64,000 bases of DNA from positions 1 through 64,000 of the forward strand of contig NZ_JACHXO010000003.1 in the NCBI RefSeq assembly GCF_014192155.1, in the 5' to 3' direction. This stretch comes from Roseateles terrae (GTDB lineage: Bacteria > Pseudomonadota > Gammaproteobacteria > Burkholderiales > Burkholderiaceae_C). How positions within the stretch are numbered: the first letter of the stretch is position 1; every line of letters begins with the position of its first letter. Below are positions 19,601-28,065 of this stretch, one piece after another. A program made the position numbers and the translations under genes. The notes below the pieces were generated by a model that made no database searches, had not been told where the DNA came from, and saw nothing but the letters and a program-made list of their open reading frames with translations.

Positions 19601-19660
19601 GGCTAGCTGGGTAGCTCGATAGCTCGGTAGCCGAGTCGCTGGGTCGCTGGGTCGCCGCCG
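19601..19660 (+). repeat. Short imperfect TAGCTC/GTCGCTGG repeats
   Basis: Between the aldo/keto reductase and the next gene, 8-9 bp motifs of the type GGTAGCTC and GGGTCGCT recur several times with substitutions. This looks like slippage-derived low-complexity DNA; no coding or RNA role is evident. Confidence 0.5.
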
Positions 19661-19716
19661 CTGTTTGCTTGAGGCTTGAGTGCGGGTCACGCCGCGCATG
19701 AATACGCGCGAGGTGC

Positions 19717-20193
19717 TCAGGGGATGTAGGACAGCGGCAACGCGGTGGTGAACTTGAGCTCCTCCATCGCGAAGCTGGAGGAGACGTCAAACAGCTGCGT
19801 GCCGGCGATCAGGCGTTTGTAGACCTGGTCGTAGGCGGCGATGTCTGGCACCACCACGCGCAGCAGGTAGTCCACGTCGCCGCTCATCCGGTAGAACTCG
19901 ACCACTTCCGGGATGGCTTCGACGGTGGCCCGGAATCGGTTGAACCATTGCTCGGTGTGGGTGTTGGTGCGCACCGCGACGAAGACGGTGACCGCCACGT
20001 TCACCTTGCTCCGATCCACCAGCGCCACCTGCCGGCTGATGACCCCGGCATCCTTCAGCCGCTGGACCCGCCGCCAGCACTGTGTGGCCGACAGGCCCAC
20101 ATCCGCGGCAAGATCCGCGACCTGCCGCTCGGCGTCCACCTGGAGCAGATCGAGAATCTTTCGGTCGATGGAATCCAGTTTCGTGCGGGACAT
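19717..20193 (-). CDS. Lrp/AsnC-family regulator resembling DecR, a cysteine-responsive activator
   Basis: A 158-residue protein beginning MSRTKLDSIDRKILDLL, with an HTH (LAADVGLSATQCWRRVQRL) and a RAM domain. The segments EVVEFYRMSGDVDYLLRVVV, DQVYKRLI and SSSFAMEELKFTTALPL follow E. coli DecR (YbaO) closely from memory. DecR senses L-cysteine and switches on cysteine detoxification. Here it is divergent from a cysteine-desulfurase fusion, which supports the same job. The 205-bp spacer contains a 12-bp perfect palindrome. Confidence 0.85.
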   Translation of the reverse strand: MSRTKLDSIDRKILDLLQVDAERQVADLAADVGLSATQCWRRVQRLKDAGVISRQVALVDRSKVNVAVTVFVAVRTNTHTEQWFNRFRATVEAIPEVVEFYRMSGDVDYLLRVVVPDIAAYDQVYKRLIAGTQLFDVSSSFAMEELKFTTALPLSYIP

Positions 20194-20398
20194 GAGGTGG
20201 GAAATAGAACTGCAACTCTAGGTGAGCATTGGGCCACAGAGTGGGCCTACTTATCCATGGCGAGATTCAACGTAATGCGCCATCAGCGGAATCTGGTTTC
20301 ATCGACGTACGCTTTGACGATCGCCAATTTCGTTTTCGACATGTCGATATGACGAAACTGCAATCCATTCCCGGCATCGCCTTCCGACAATTCCGGGG
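20194..20398. promoter_or_regulatory. Divergent control region of the DecR-like regulator and the sulfur fusion gene
   Basis: The spacer contains TCGACATGTCGA (20336-20347), a perfect 12-bp palindrome 52 bp upstream of the fusion start, flanked by T-rich and A-rich bases and near two further TTTC/GACG motifs. It is a plausible operator for the adjacent Lrp-family protein. Confidence 0.45.
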
Positions 20399-22831
20399 AT
20401 GGACATCTATCTGGACGCCAACGCCACTACCCCCGTACTCCCGGCAGCCCGCGAAGCGGCACTGGCGGTGATGGCCGAGACCTTCGGCAACCCCAGCAGC
20501 ATTCACGGGGCGGGACTCAAGGTGCGCGCCTTGATGGATGAGGTACGGGCCACCGGCCGTCGCGTGCTCGACGCACCGACTGGCCGGCTGCTGTTCACCA
20601 GCGGCGCCACCGAAGGCATCCAGACCGCCGTGTTGTCCGCGCTCATGCATCTGCGGCAGCAGCGGTCGTCGGCGACTTCGTCCGCCGCCCTCTCTGGCGA
20701 CCCGGCCCTCCTCCACCGCATCCCGCACCCTGCTCCCCACCGGGTCCTCTACGGCGCCACCGAACACAAGGCCGTGCCCGAGGCGCTCGCGCATTGGAAC
20801 GAGGTGCTCGGCCTCGGCCTGGAAATCATGGCCATCCCTGTGGGCCTCGACGGCCGTCATGACCTGCGCTGGCTGCGCGATCACATGGACGGCACTGGTC
20901 TGGTCTGCACGATGGCCGCCAACAACGAAACCGGCGTGATCACCGATATCGACGGTGTCGCCGACGCCCTGCAAGGCCACAACGCCCTGTGGCTGGTGGA
21001 CGGCGTGCAGGCATTGGGCAAGTTGCCGTTGCATCTGATCCGCCGCCGCATCGACTACGCGCCCTTCTCCGGCCACAAGCTGTACGCGCCGAAAGGGATC
21101 GGCATGCTCTACGTGCGAGAAGGCGCGCCGTTCACGCCCTTGCTCGCGGGAGGCGGGCAGGAAAGCGCCTCGCGTTCCGGCACCGAGAACACCGCCGGCA
21201 TTGCCGCCCTCGGTGCGGTCCTCAAGGCGCTGGAATCGGGAAACACGTTTGGCAAGGCGGCGGTGCTGCTCGGCTACCGCGACCAACTCGTCCAGGCTCT
21301 GCGCGACGCCTTCCCTGGCGTGATCTTCAACGCACCCTTCGACATCACGCTGCCCACGACGCTCAACGTGTCGGTCCCGGGCCTGAGCGCCCGCACCCTG
21401 CTGGATCTGTTTGATGCGGCCGGCATTCGCGCCAGCGGCGGCTCGGCTTGCGGTGCCGCCAAGGCTCAGCCCAGCTACGTGCTGCAGGCAATGGGACTGC
21501 CGCAGGCGCAGACAGCGTCGGCGGTGCGGCTGTCGTTTGGCCCCGCTGATGCACCGGCGGTGATTGCGGAGGCGTGTCGCCGACTGCGCGCCTGCGGGGA
21601 GGCCCTGACAGCCGCCTGTCAGCCGTTCGCAGCCACAAGGGCCGCTGGGGGTTCTTCTGCCATGGATGGGGAGACTGCGGGGCAGACTGCAACGCCCACT
21701 TCAGCAGGCGCCGACGCACCTGCCGCTGGTGACTCCGAGCGCATCACCCGCTGGGTCGTGGACGGTGCCTGTTGTTATGCAGTGTGGGACGCGACCTCCA
21801 ACCAGTGCGTCATCATCGACCCGCTGCCCGAACTGACCGGGCCCCTGCTGCAGTGGGTCACCTGCCGGGAAGCCCGCGTCGCCGCAGTGCTCGACACCCA
21901 CGGCCATGGCGACCACGCCTCATCGGCGCCGCAGCTGCGCGACCGATTGGCGGATCGCCTCCTGGCCACCGGCCCATTGGATGCACTGGGCTGGCCGGAA
22001 CAATCGGACGGGATCGCCCTGGGTTCGCTCCAGCTCAAGCGCCTGTCGGTGCCGGGCCACACCGTCGATTCCACCGCCTATCTGCTCGAAGATGCGCAGG
22101 GGCTGAGCGCCGTGTTCATCGGAGATACCGTGATGCCCGGTGCCCTCGGCCGCAGTGATTTCCCGGTGAGCGCCCCACTCTCTTACGTCGACTCGCTGCA
22201 TCTGCTGCATCGCCTCATCGGGCGCGACACGCTGCTGCTGCCGGGCCACGATTACGACAACCGCTTCGCCACCACGCTGGCCATCGAGTGCGCAGCACAG
22301 CCGCTGCTGGAAGGTGTGCTCACCGGGCGTCTGCAAGCGCCGGAGTTCACCACGGCCAAGGCCGATCTCGAGCGACATTTGCCGCCCACGCAATACCAGA
22401 CCATCGCTTGCGGCGCCCGCATCGCAGCCGGTGAAGGCGAAGCTTGCGTGAACATCACCCAGGCCGAGGTGGCTGCAGCGCTGGCAAAGGCGTCGAACAC
22501 TTCGAACGACTCGAACGAGTCACCAGCGATGGGCGCCCCGCGTTTGCCCACTCCCACGCGCCTGGTGCTGGTCGACGTGCGCGAAGCCTATGAACATCAG
22601 ATGGGACCACTGGCACGCCGCTGGCCGGTGGCAGCGCAAGCCGACGTCCAGGTGGTGCCGCTCTCCCAGTTGCTGAACCAGCTTCCGTCCTGGCAGGCGC
22701 TGCCCGCGGAGACCACGCTGGTCTTCTGCTGCCGCAGCGGCAATCGCAGCACTCAAGCCGCCCGCGCATTGCGCCGCCTGGGTCATGCACAGGCGTACAG
22801 CCTCGTCGGCGGACTGGCCTTACTGCCCTGA
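20399..22831 (+). CDS. Cysteine desulfurase - persulfide dioxygenase-like MBL - rhodanese fusion
   Basis: A single 810-residue polypeptide with three sulfur-handling domains. Residues 1-400 are a class V PLP aminotransferase of the NifS/IscS type, with H123 (ATEHKA), PLP lysine K227 (SGHKLYAPKG) and persulfide cysteine C351 (GGSACGAA). Residues about 445-690 are a metallo-beta-lactamase fold with H501, H503, D505 and H506 (THGHGDH), H554, D576 and H617, and a GRSDF motif like that of ETHE1 persulfide dioxygenases. Residues about 718-810 are a rhodanese with the active loop CRSGNRS (C778). Linkers are Ala/Thr/Ser-rich. Inferred flow: cysteine to enzyme persulfide, oxidation to sulfite, and thiosulfate formation. 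The divergent DecR-like gene points to cysteine control. Confidence 0.9.
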   Translation: MDIYLDANATTPVLPAAREAALAVMAETFGNPSSIHGAGLKVRALMDEVRATGRRVLDAPTGRLLFTSGATEGIQTAVLSALMHLRQQRSSATSSAALSGDPALLHRIPHPAPHRVLYGATEHKAVPEALAHWNEVLGLGLEIMAIPVGLDGRHDLRWLRDHMDGTGLVCTMAANNETGVITDIDGVADALQGHNALWLVDGVQALGKLPLHLIRRRIDYAPFSGHKLYAPKGIGMLYVREGAPFTPLLAGGGQESASRSGTENTAGIAALGAVLKALESGNTFGKAAVLLGYRDQLVQALRDAFPGVIFNAPFDITLPTTLNVSVPGLSARTLLDLFDAAGIRASGGSACGAAKAQPSYVLQAMGLPQAQTASAVRLSFGPADAPAVIAEACRRLRACGEALTAACQPFAATRAAGGSSAMDGETAGQTATPTSAGADAPAAGDSERITRWVVDGACCYAVWDATSNQCVIIDPLPELTGPLLQWVTCREARVAAVLDTHGHGDHASSAPQLRDRLADRLLATGPLDALGWPEQSDGIALGSLQLKRLSVPGHTVDSTAYLLEDAQGLSAVFIGDTVMPGALGRSDFPVSAPLSYVDSLHLLHRLIGRDTLLLPGHDYDNRFATTLAIECAAQPLLEGVLTGRLQAPEFTTAKADLERHLPPTQYQTIACGARIAAGEGEACVNITQAEVAAALAKASNTSNDSNESPAMGAPRLPTPTRLVLVDVREAYEHQMGPLARRWPVAAQADVQVVPLSQLLNQLPSWQALPAETTLVFCCRSGNRSTQAARALRRLGHAQAYSLVGGLALLP

Positions 22832-22839
22832 GCCGAGAC

Positions 22840-23676
22840 TCACAGGGATGGAGTGCTCGCGGCAGGCCTGTGAGCCGCGAGCAGTGCGTCCACGACCTCC
22901 GCGAAGCCGGCTCCACGCTCGGCGCGCGTTATGTAGGTCGGTCGATGCGTCAGCACCGGCAGGAACCGCTCGATGTTGGCCACGGCCACCGTCAGCGGCA
23001 GATGCTCGAACATCAATTGATCGTTGCTTGAATCACCCACATAGACCCACTGGTCGGGATCGAACGCCTGCCCGGTGAGCCGTGGCACCGCCCATTGCGC
23101 GGCGGTCCATTTGTTGTGGTCGCCGATCCATCCGTTGATGTGGATGGAGCTGACCGTCGCCCGCAGACCATGCGCGCGCATGACGGCGCACACCGCCTCG
23201 ATGGCCTCCGGCGCGAGGTGCGTGTGCTCGCTGTGGTCGATGGCGATGTCGGTGAGCCGTCCAGCGCTGTCGGTGGCGAGTTGCGCGCCGGGGACCTGCG
23301 CGAGGATTGCGGCCGCGCACTGCTGGAGACGCGCCGCATTGCGCGCACGCGTGTCGGCGTCCTGACTGAACTCGACGAAAAGCGTGTGCGTCGTCTCCTT
23401 GGCCGAAGCGCCTTTGACCCGCTCCCGCGTCAGCAGCACCCCACCGTTCTCCGCCACGATGCCGCAGATCGGCCAGCGGCGCGCCATCGGTTCGCTCCAG
23501 CCTGCAGGCCGCCCGGTGATGGCGATCACCGGCACTCCGGCGGCGGCCAGCCGCTCCAGGGCCTGCCGTGCGGGCTCCGCCAGCGCGCCATCGGTGGTCA
23601 GGGTGTCATCGATATCGGTCAACACGCCACGCACGGCGCGCCATTCCTCACGAGAACAAGACATCAAGGGCTTCAT
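22840..23676 (-). CDS. HAD-superfamily IIB phosphatase
   Basis: A 278-residue HAD hydrolase. Motif I is LTDIDDTLT (nucleophile Asp and acid Asp), motif II is AITGR, and the last motif is GDSSND. The alpha/beta cap sits between motifs II and III, as in class IIB. This group includes sucrose-phosphate and mannosyl-3-phosphoglycerate phosphatases; the substrate here is unknown. It converges on the sulfur fusion gene with only 8 bp between the stops, and its 5' side backs onto the ahcY riboswitch. Confidence 0.85.
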   Translation of the reverse strand: MKPLMSCSREEWRAVRGVLTDIDDTLTTDGALAEPARQALERLAAAGVPVIAITGRPAGWSEPMARRWPICGIVAENGGVLLTRERVKGASAKETTHTLFVEFSQDADTRARNAARLQQCAAAILAQVPGAQLATDSAGRLTDIAIDHSEHTHLAPEAIEAVCAVMRAHGLRATVSSIHINGWIGDHNKWTAAQWAVPRLTGQAFDPDQWVYVGDSSNDQLMFEHLPLTVAVANIERFLPVLTHRPTYITRAERGAGFAEVVDALLAAHRPAASTPSL

Positions 23677-23694
23677 GGCCGGCGATTGTGCGTC

Positions 23695-23700
23695 TAGAAT
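23695..23700 (+). promoter_or_regulatory. Probable -10 of the ahcY promoter
   Basis: TAGAAT lies about 8 bp before the first paired base of the SAH riboswitch, the spacing expected for a transcript that begins with the aptamer. The -35 is weak (TTCATG, 23672-23677). Confidence 0.5.
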
Positions 23701-23708
23701 CTGACCCG

Positions 23709-23800
23709 TTCCGAGGAGCGTTGCGACCTCTCACCGCCAGAGGCCAGGCTCGGAACTGCTGTGTTGTATCCCCTCACAGCCCAGCAACCGCGCTCACCCG
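23709..23800 (+). ncRNA. SAH riboswitch upstream of ahcY
   Basis: The conserved core CCGAGGAGCGTTGCGAC starts at 23711. AGGCTCGGA (23746-23754) pairs back to TCCGAG (23710-23715). The distal GCAACCGCGCTCACC (23784-23798) provides the GAGCG/CGCTC and TTGC/GCAA pairings. These are the hallmarks of the S-adenosylhomocysteine aptamer, which turns on ahcY when SAH rises. About 80 nt of expression platform follow before the GGAG ribosome site. Confidence 0.93.
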
Positions 23801-23879
23801 TTGACCTTTCAGGCGGCCGGGTGGGTGTGTTGTCCCCACGGCCCCAGGTGTCAACGGCTCAACCCACGCAGGAGCCCGT

Positions 23880-25313
23880 ATGAACGCCGTTCTCAAGCCG
23901 CTGGCACAAGACCAGTACCTGATCAAAGACCTGTCGCTCGCCGACTGGGGCCGCAAGGAACTCAGCATCGCTGAAAGCGAAATGCCCGCCCTGATGGCCA
24001 TCCGCGAGGAATACGCCGCCAGCCAGCCGCTCAAGGGCGCTCGCATCACCGGCTCGCTGCATATGACCATCCAGACCGGCGTGCTGGTCGAAACCCTGCA
24101 AGCCCTGGGCGCCGAAGTGCGCTGGGCCTCCTGCAACATCTTCTCCACCCAGGACCATGCCGCCGCCGCCTTAGTTGCCCGCGGCACGCCGGTGTTCGCC
24201 TACAAGGGCGAGACGCTGGAAGATTACTGGGACTACACCCACCGCATCTTCGACTTCGGGCCCAAGGGCTCGGCCGGCGAAGGCCCCAACATGATCCTGG
24301 ACGACGGCGGCGATGCCACGCTGCTGATGCACCTGGGCCAGAAGGCCGAGAAGGACCTGTCGGTGCTGTCCAACCCGGGTAGCGAAGAAGAGCGTGTCCT
24401 GTTCGCCGCCATCAAGCGCAAGCTGGCCGAAGACAGCACCTGGTACACCCGCAAGAGCGCCGAAATCATTGGCGTGACGGAAGAGACCACCACCGGTGTG
24501 CACCGTCTGAAGGAAATGGCCGCCAAGGGCACGCTGCTGTTCCGCGCCATCAACGTGAATGACTCGGTCACCAAGAGCAAGTTCGACAATCTCTATGGCT
24601 GCCGTGAATCGCTGGTGGACGGCATCAAGCGCGCCACCGACGTGATGATCGCCGGCAAGATCGCCGTGGTGGCCGGTTATGGCGACGTGGGCAAGGGTTC
24701 GGCCCAGGCCCTGCGCGCCCTGTCCGCCCAGGTGTGGGTGACTGAAGTGGATCCGATCTGCGCCCTGCAGGCCGCCATGGAAGGCTACCGGGTGGTCACG
24801 ATGGAATGGGCGGCCGACAAGGCCGACATCTTCGTCACCACCACCGGCAACAAGAACGTCATCCGCCATGAACACATGGCCGCGATGAAGCACAACGCCA
24901 TCGTCTGCAACATCGGTCACTTCGACAACGAAATCGATGTGGCGTCCCTGGAAAAGTACGAGTGGGACGAGATCAAGCCGCAGGTGGACCATGTGATCTT
25001 CCCGGACGGCAAGCGCATCATCCTGCTGGCCAAGGGTCGCCTGGTCAACCTGGGTTGCGGCACCGGCCATCCGAGCTATGTGATGTCGTCCAGCTTCGCG
25101 AATCAGACCATCGCCCAGATCGAGCTGTTCGCCCACAAGGACGCCTACGACATCGGCAAGGTCTATGTGCTGCCCAAGCATCTGGACGAGAAGGTCGCCC
25201 GCCTGCAGCTCAAGACCCTCAACGCGCAGCTGACCGAGCTGACGGACGAGCAGGCCGCCTACATCGGCGTGCCCAAGCAAGGCCCGTTCAAGCCTGACAC
25301 CTACCGCTATTGA
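23880..25313 (+). CDS. ahcY: Adenosylhomocysteinase (SAH hydrolase)
   Basis: Hydrolyses SAH to homocysteine and adenosine, recycling the product of SAM methylations. The 477-residue protein has the signature [15 protein letters not shown], the NAD-binding [16 protein letters not shown] (GxGxxG) and the C-terminal KPDTYRY end. Length and the proteobacterial insertion are normal. GGAG precedes the ATG. It is controlled by the SAH riboswitch and followed at 42 bp by tlyA and metF, forming a methyl-cycle operon. A GC-rich hairpin (25321-25344) before tlyA may cause partial termination. Confidence 0.97.
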   Translation: MNAVLKPLAQDQYLIKDLSLADWGRKELSIAESEMPALMAIREEYAASQPLKGARITGSLHMTIQTGVLVETLQALGAEVRWASCNIFSTQDHAAAALVARGTPVFAYKGETLEDYWDYTHRIFDFGPKGSAGEGPNMILDDGGDATLLMHLGQKAEKDLSVLSNPGSEEERVLFAAIKRKLAEDSTWYTRKSAEIIGVTEETTTGVHRLKEMAAKGTLLFRAINVNDSVTKSKFDNLYGCRESLVDGIKRATDVMIAGKIAVVAGYGDVGKGSAQALRALSAQVWVTEVDPICALQAAMEGYRVVTMEWAADKADIFVTTTGNKNVIRHEHMAAMKHNAIVCNIGHFDNEIDVASLEKYEWDEIKPQVDHVIFPDGKRIILLAKGRLVNLGCGTGHPSYVMSSSFANQTIAQIELFAHKDAYDIGKVYVLPKHLDEKVARLQLKTLNAQLTELTDEQAAYIGVPKQGPFKPDTYRY

Positions 25314-25355
25314 TGAGCGCCGCGGCCTGCACCCGCGGGCCGCGCCCCACCCCCG

Positions 25356-26132
25356 ATGAGAGCTGACCAGTTGCTGGTGTCCACCGGCCTGGCCCCCACC
25401 CGATCCGCCGCCCAGCGGCTGATCGAGCAGGGGGCTGTTTCCTGGCATTCGCCCAAGGGCTGGATGCCGCTGAAAAAGGCCGGCGAGGCCCTGCCCGAGC
25501 ATGCCGAGCTGCGCATCACCGACGATGCGGAGCTGCGGTATGTCTCGCGCGGTGGTCTCAAGCTGGAGGGTGCGCTGCGCACCACCGGTCTGAATGTGAC
25601 CGGCCTCACCGCGCTGGACGTGGGCCAGAGCACCGGCGGTTTCACCGACTGTCTGCTCAAGGCCGGCGCCACGCGGGTAGTGGGACTGGATGTGGGCCAC
25701 GACCAGCTGCATGCGTCGCTGCGAAGCGACTCGCGTGTGGCCGCGCTGGAAGGCACCCATGTGCGCGCGCTGGCGGAGAGCCCGCTGCGCACGCTGGCGC
25801 CGTCCGAAGGCTTTGATCTGGTGGTGGGGGACCTGAGTTTCATCTCCATGGTGGGCGCCCTGCCCCATCTGGATCCGTGGCTGGCCGAAGGCGGCCAGGC
25901 GCTGCTGCTGGTCAAGCCGCAATTCGAGCTGGGGCCGCAGGCCATCGGCAAGGGCGGGCTGGTCAAGGATGTGTCGCTGTATCCGCAGCTGGAGCAGCAG
26001 GCGCGCGATGCGGCGCAGGCGCTGGGCTGGTCGGTGCAAGGCTGGATGGACAGCCCCATCACCGGTGGCGACGGCAATCGAGAATTTTTCCTGTGGGCAC
26101 GCAAAGACGTCCCGCAGCCTGGGAGGGAATGA
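25356..26132 (+). CDS. tlyA: TlyA-family rRNA 2'-O-methyltransferase
   Basis: A 258-residue protein. The N-terminal S4 RNA-binding domain is MRADQLLVSTGLAPTRSAAQ onward, followed by VSRGGLKLEGAL and an FtsJ-like methyltransferase with motif I ALDVGQSTGGFTD, DVGHDQL, and the late GGDGNREFFLW block. Members methylate 16S/23S rRNA; some were once called haemolysins. Lies between ahcY and metF, a conserved order in Burkholderiales, and ends 4 bp before the metF start. Confidence 0.92.
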   Translation: MRADQLLVSTGLAPTRSAAQRLIEQGAVSWHSPKGWMPLKKAGEALPEHAELRITDDAELRYVSRGGLKLEGALRTTGLNVTGLTALDVGQSTGGFTDCLLKAGATRVVGLDVGHDQLHASLRSDSRVAALEGTHVRALAESPLRTLAPSEGFDLVVGDLSFISMVGALPHLDPWLAEGGQALLLVKPQFELGPQAIGKGGLVKDVSLYPQLEQQARDAAQALGWSVQGWMDSPITGGDGNREFFLWARKDVPQPGRE

Positions 26133-26136
26133 CCCC

Positions 26137-26976
26137 ATGAGTACACCTGTCAGCATCGAGTTCTTCCCGCCCAACACGCCGGTGGGCAGCGAGAAGCTCA
26201 AGACCGTGGTGCAAGAGTTGCGCGCGGTGAATCCGCAGTATTTCAGCGTCACCTATGGCGCTGGCGGCTCCACGCGCGAGAAGACGCTCGCCACGGTGGC
26301 CGAGATCGCCCAGCAGGGGTTCGATGCGGCACCGCACCTCTCGTGTGTGGGCTCCACCCGCGAGAACATCGCCGAGATTCTGGCCACCTACCGCGCGCAG
26401 AACATCCGCCGTGTGGTGGCCCTGCGCGGTGATCTGCCCAGCGGCACCGCCACCGCCGGTGAATTCCGCTATGCCGCCGAGCTGGTGCGATTCATCCGCG
26501 AGACGCAGGGCGCGGACTGGGACATCGAAGTCGCCGCCTATCCCGAATACCACCCGCAGCAGCGCTATGCCGCGCGGGACCTGCAGTTCTTCGCCGACAA
26601 GATGAACGCGGGCGCCAGCGGCGCCATCACGCAGTTCTTCTACAACCCCGACGCCTACTTCCATTTCGTTGACGCAGCGCGGGCGCTGGGCGTCACCGCA
26701 CCGATCGTGCCGGGCATCATGCCGATCAACAACTACGCCCGCATCGCGCAATTCGCGCAGCGCGACGGCATCGAGATTCCCCGCTGGGTGGCGCTGAAGA
26801 TGGAAGGCTACATGGACGATGCCGCGTCGGTGCGCGCCTTCGGCCTGGATGTGGTGACCCGTTTGTGCGAGCGGCTGATCGCCGGGGGCGTGCCGGGGCT
26901 GCACTTCTACACCCTCAACCAGTCGGCGCTCACCCTGGAGTTGTGTTCCCGCCTCAGTTTGCTGTCCAAGTCTTGA
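26137..26976 (+). CDS. metF: 5,10-methylenetetrahydrofolate reductase
   Basis: Reduces methylene-THF to methyl-THF, the methyl donor for methionine synthesis. The 279-residue FAD-binding TIM barrel shows IEFFPPNTPVG (catalytic Glu), VTYGAGGSTRE, RVVALRGDLP, ITQFFYNPDAY and VPGIMPI. The start at 26137 is set by GGGAGGG upstream and the family N-terminus. It is 4 bp from tlyA, so it is under the same SAH-riboswitch control unless it has its own promoter. Confidence 0.96.
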   Translation: MSTPVSIEFFPPNTPVGSEKLKTVVQELRAVNPQYFSVTYGAGGSTREKTLATVAEIAQQGFDAAPHLSCVGSTRENIAEILATYRAQNIRRVVALRGDLPSGTATAGEFRYAAELVRFIRETQGADWDIEVAAYPEYHPQQRYAARDLQFFADKMNAGASGAITQFFYNPDAYFHFVDAARALGVTAPIVPGIMPINNYARIAQFAQRDGIEIPRWVALKMEGYMDDAASVRAFGLDVVTRLCERLIAGGVPGLHFYTLNQSALTLELCSRLSLLSKS

Positions 26977-26991
26977 TTTCTGACAAGGCGG

Positions 26992-27009
26992 CCGACCCGG
27001 GAGGGTCGG
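26992..27009 (+). terminator. Hairpin after metF
   Basis: CCGACCC, loop GGGA, GGGTCGG, 15 bp after the metF stop. The stem is perfect but no T-run follows, so termination strength is uncertain. Confidence 0.5.
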
Positions 27010-27094
27010 TGCAGCCAAACCTTGTGCGGCATCAAGGTTTCTACTGATCGGCAGGCGTTCAATTCACCTTGTTCGCTACCAAGGAGAAACCTGA

Positions 27095-27742
27095 ATGAAC
27101 GTCCTTCGCTCTCGTGCTGCCCGTGTGTCCTCGGGCCTGGTGGCCGCCGCTGCTGCGGTGGCGGGTCTGTGCGCACCGGTGATGGCCCAGGCCCAATCGG
27201 TGGAAAACCCGTGGCTGGTGCGCGTGCGCGCCCTGCACCTGGATTCGGCCAACAAGGACTCGACCGGGCTGGACCTGAACATCAACAACAAGACCTTCCC
27301 GGACGTTGATGTTTCCTACTTCTTCACGCCCAACATTGCTGCGGAACTGGTGCTGACCTATCCGCAGAAGCAGCGCATCTATTCGGGTGATACCCAGATC
27401 GGCACGTTGAAGCATCTGCCGCCGACCCTGACGCTGCAGTACCACTTCATCCCGAACGGCCAGTTCCGCCCGTACGTCGGTGCCGGTGTCAACTACACGC
27501 ACTTCTCGAGCGTGCACTTCGACCCGGCCGTGCAGGCCGCACTGCAGCCCAGCATCAAGAGCAACAGCTTCGGCCTGGCCGCACAGGTCGGCATGGATGT
27601 GATGCTGGACAAGAAGTGGTCGCTGAACGTGGACATCAAGAAGGTGCAGATCCGCACCAAGGTGTCCTCGGCCGGGACCGAAGTCGGCAAGTTCAAGGTG
27701 GACCCGCTGCTGATCGGCGTGGGCGTGGGCTACCGCTTCTGA
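27095..27742 (+). CDS. ompW: OmpW-family outer-membrane protein (copy 1)
   Basis: A 215-residue protein with a signal peptide ending GLCAPVMAQAQS and an eight-stranded barrel. Family marks are FPDVDVSYFFTPNIAAELVL, TLQYHFIPNGQFRPYVGAGVNYTHF and the end VDPLLIGVGVGYRF, whose terminal Phe is the barrel-assembly signal. AAGGAGA at 27081-27087 fixes the start. OmpW proteins are narrow hydrophobic channels linked to small hydrophobic molecules and stress. A second copy is at 43291-43989. Confidence 0.93.
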   Translation: MNVLRSRAARVSSGLVAAAAAVAGLCAPVMAQAQSVENPWLVRVRALHLDSANKDSTGLDLNINNKTFPDVDVSYFFTPNIAAELVLTYPQKQRIYSGDTQIGTLKHLPPTLTLQYHFIPNGQFRPYVGAGVNYTHFSSVHFDPAVQAALQPSIKSNSFGLAAQVGMDVMLDKKWSLNVDIKKVQIRTKVSSAGTEVGKFKVDPLLIGVGVGYRF

Positions 27743-28065
27743 GTCTTCGGGGCGCTCAGCCTCCCGCGCAGCCGCTCAACATGAGCTGCGCGTGAGAGCA
27801 GCCTTTGACGGCTGCATCGACAGTTTCATGGCCGACGCACATAGACGATATGGGGCACCGCGGCGGCTGTGATGATGGCGCCCTCCTTCACCGGGGGGCG
27901 CCATTTTTTTCGTCACTTTGTTCCGACAACGCTGGAGGCGCCGCATCCCCTTGATCGGGGAACGAGCGACGTCATGGCTGTGTTTGCAGCCCTGAGGCCC
28001 GGAAGCGCCTGTGAGACCGTCGATCCCGGGTGGCTTCGCATGGTCCCGGGAATCGGCCGTTGGCC
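27743..28065. other. Gene-free region between ompW and pepQ
   Basis: No supportable gene. It contains one good terminator (27875-27910) and otherwise unremarkable sequence between the convergent ompW and pepQ genes. Confidence 0.6.
27875..27910 (+). terminator. Rho-independent terminator downstream of ompW
   Basis: ATGGCGCCC and GGGCGCCAT form a 9-bp stem around a 12-nt loop, followed by TTTTTTT. It lies 133 bp after the ompW stop with no other plus-strand gene between. Confidence 0.88.

Noticed and set aside
24171-26252. A long open frame on the minus strand opposite ahcY and tlyA
   Set aside because: It is the complement of two clearly recognised genes in GC-rich DNA; its protein is rich in His, Arg and Gly and shows no domain.
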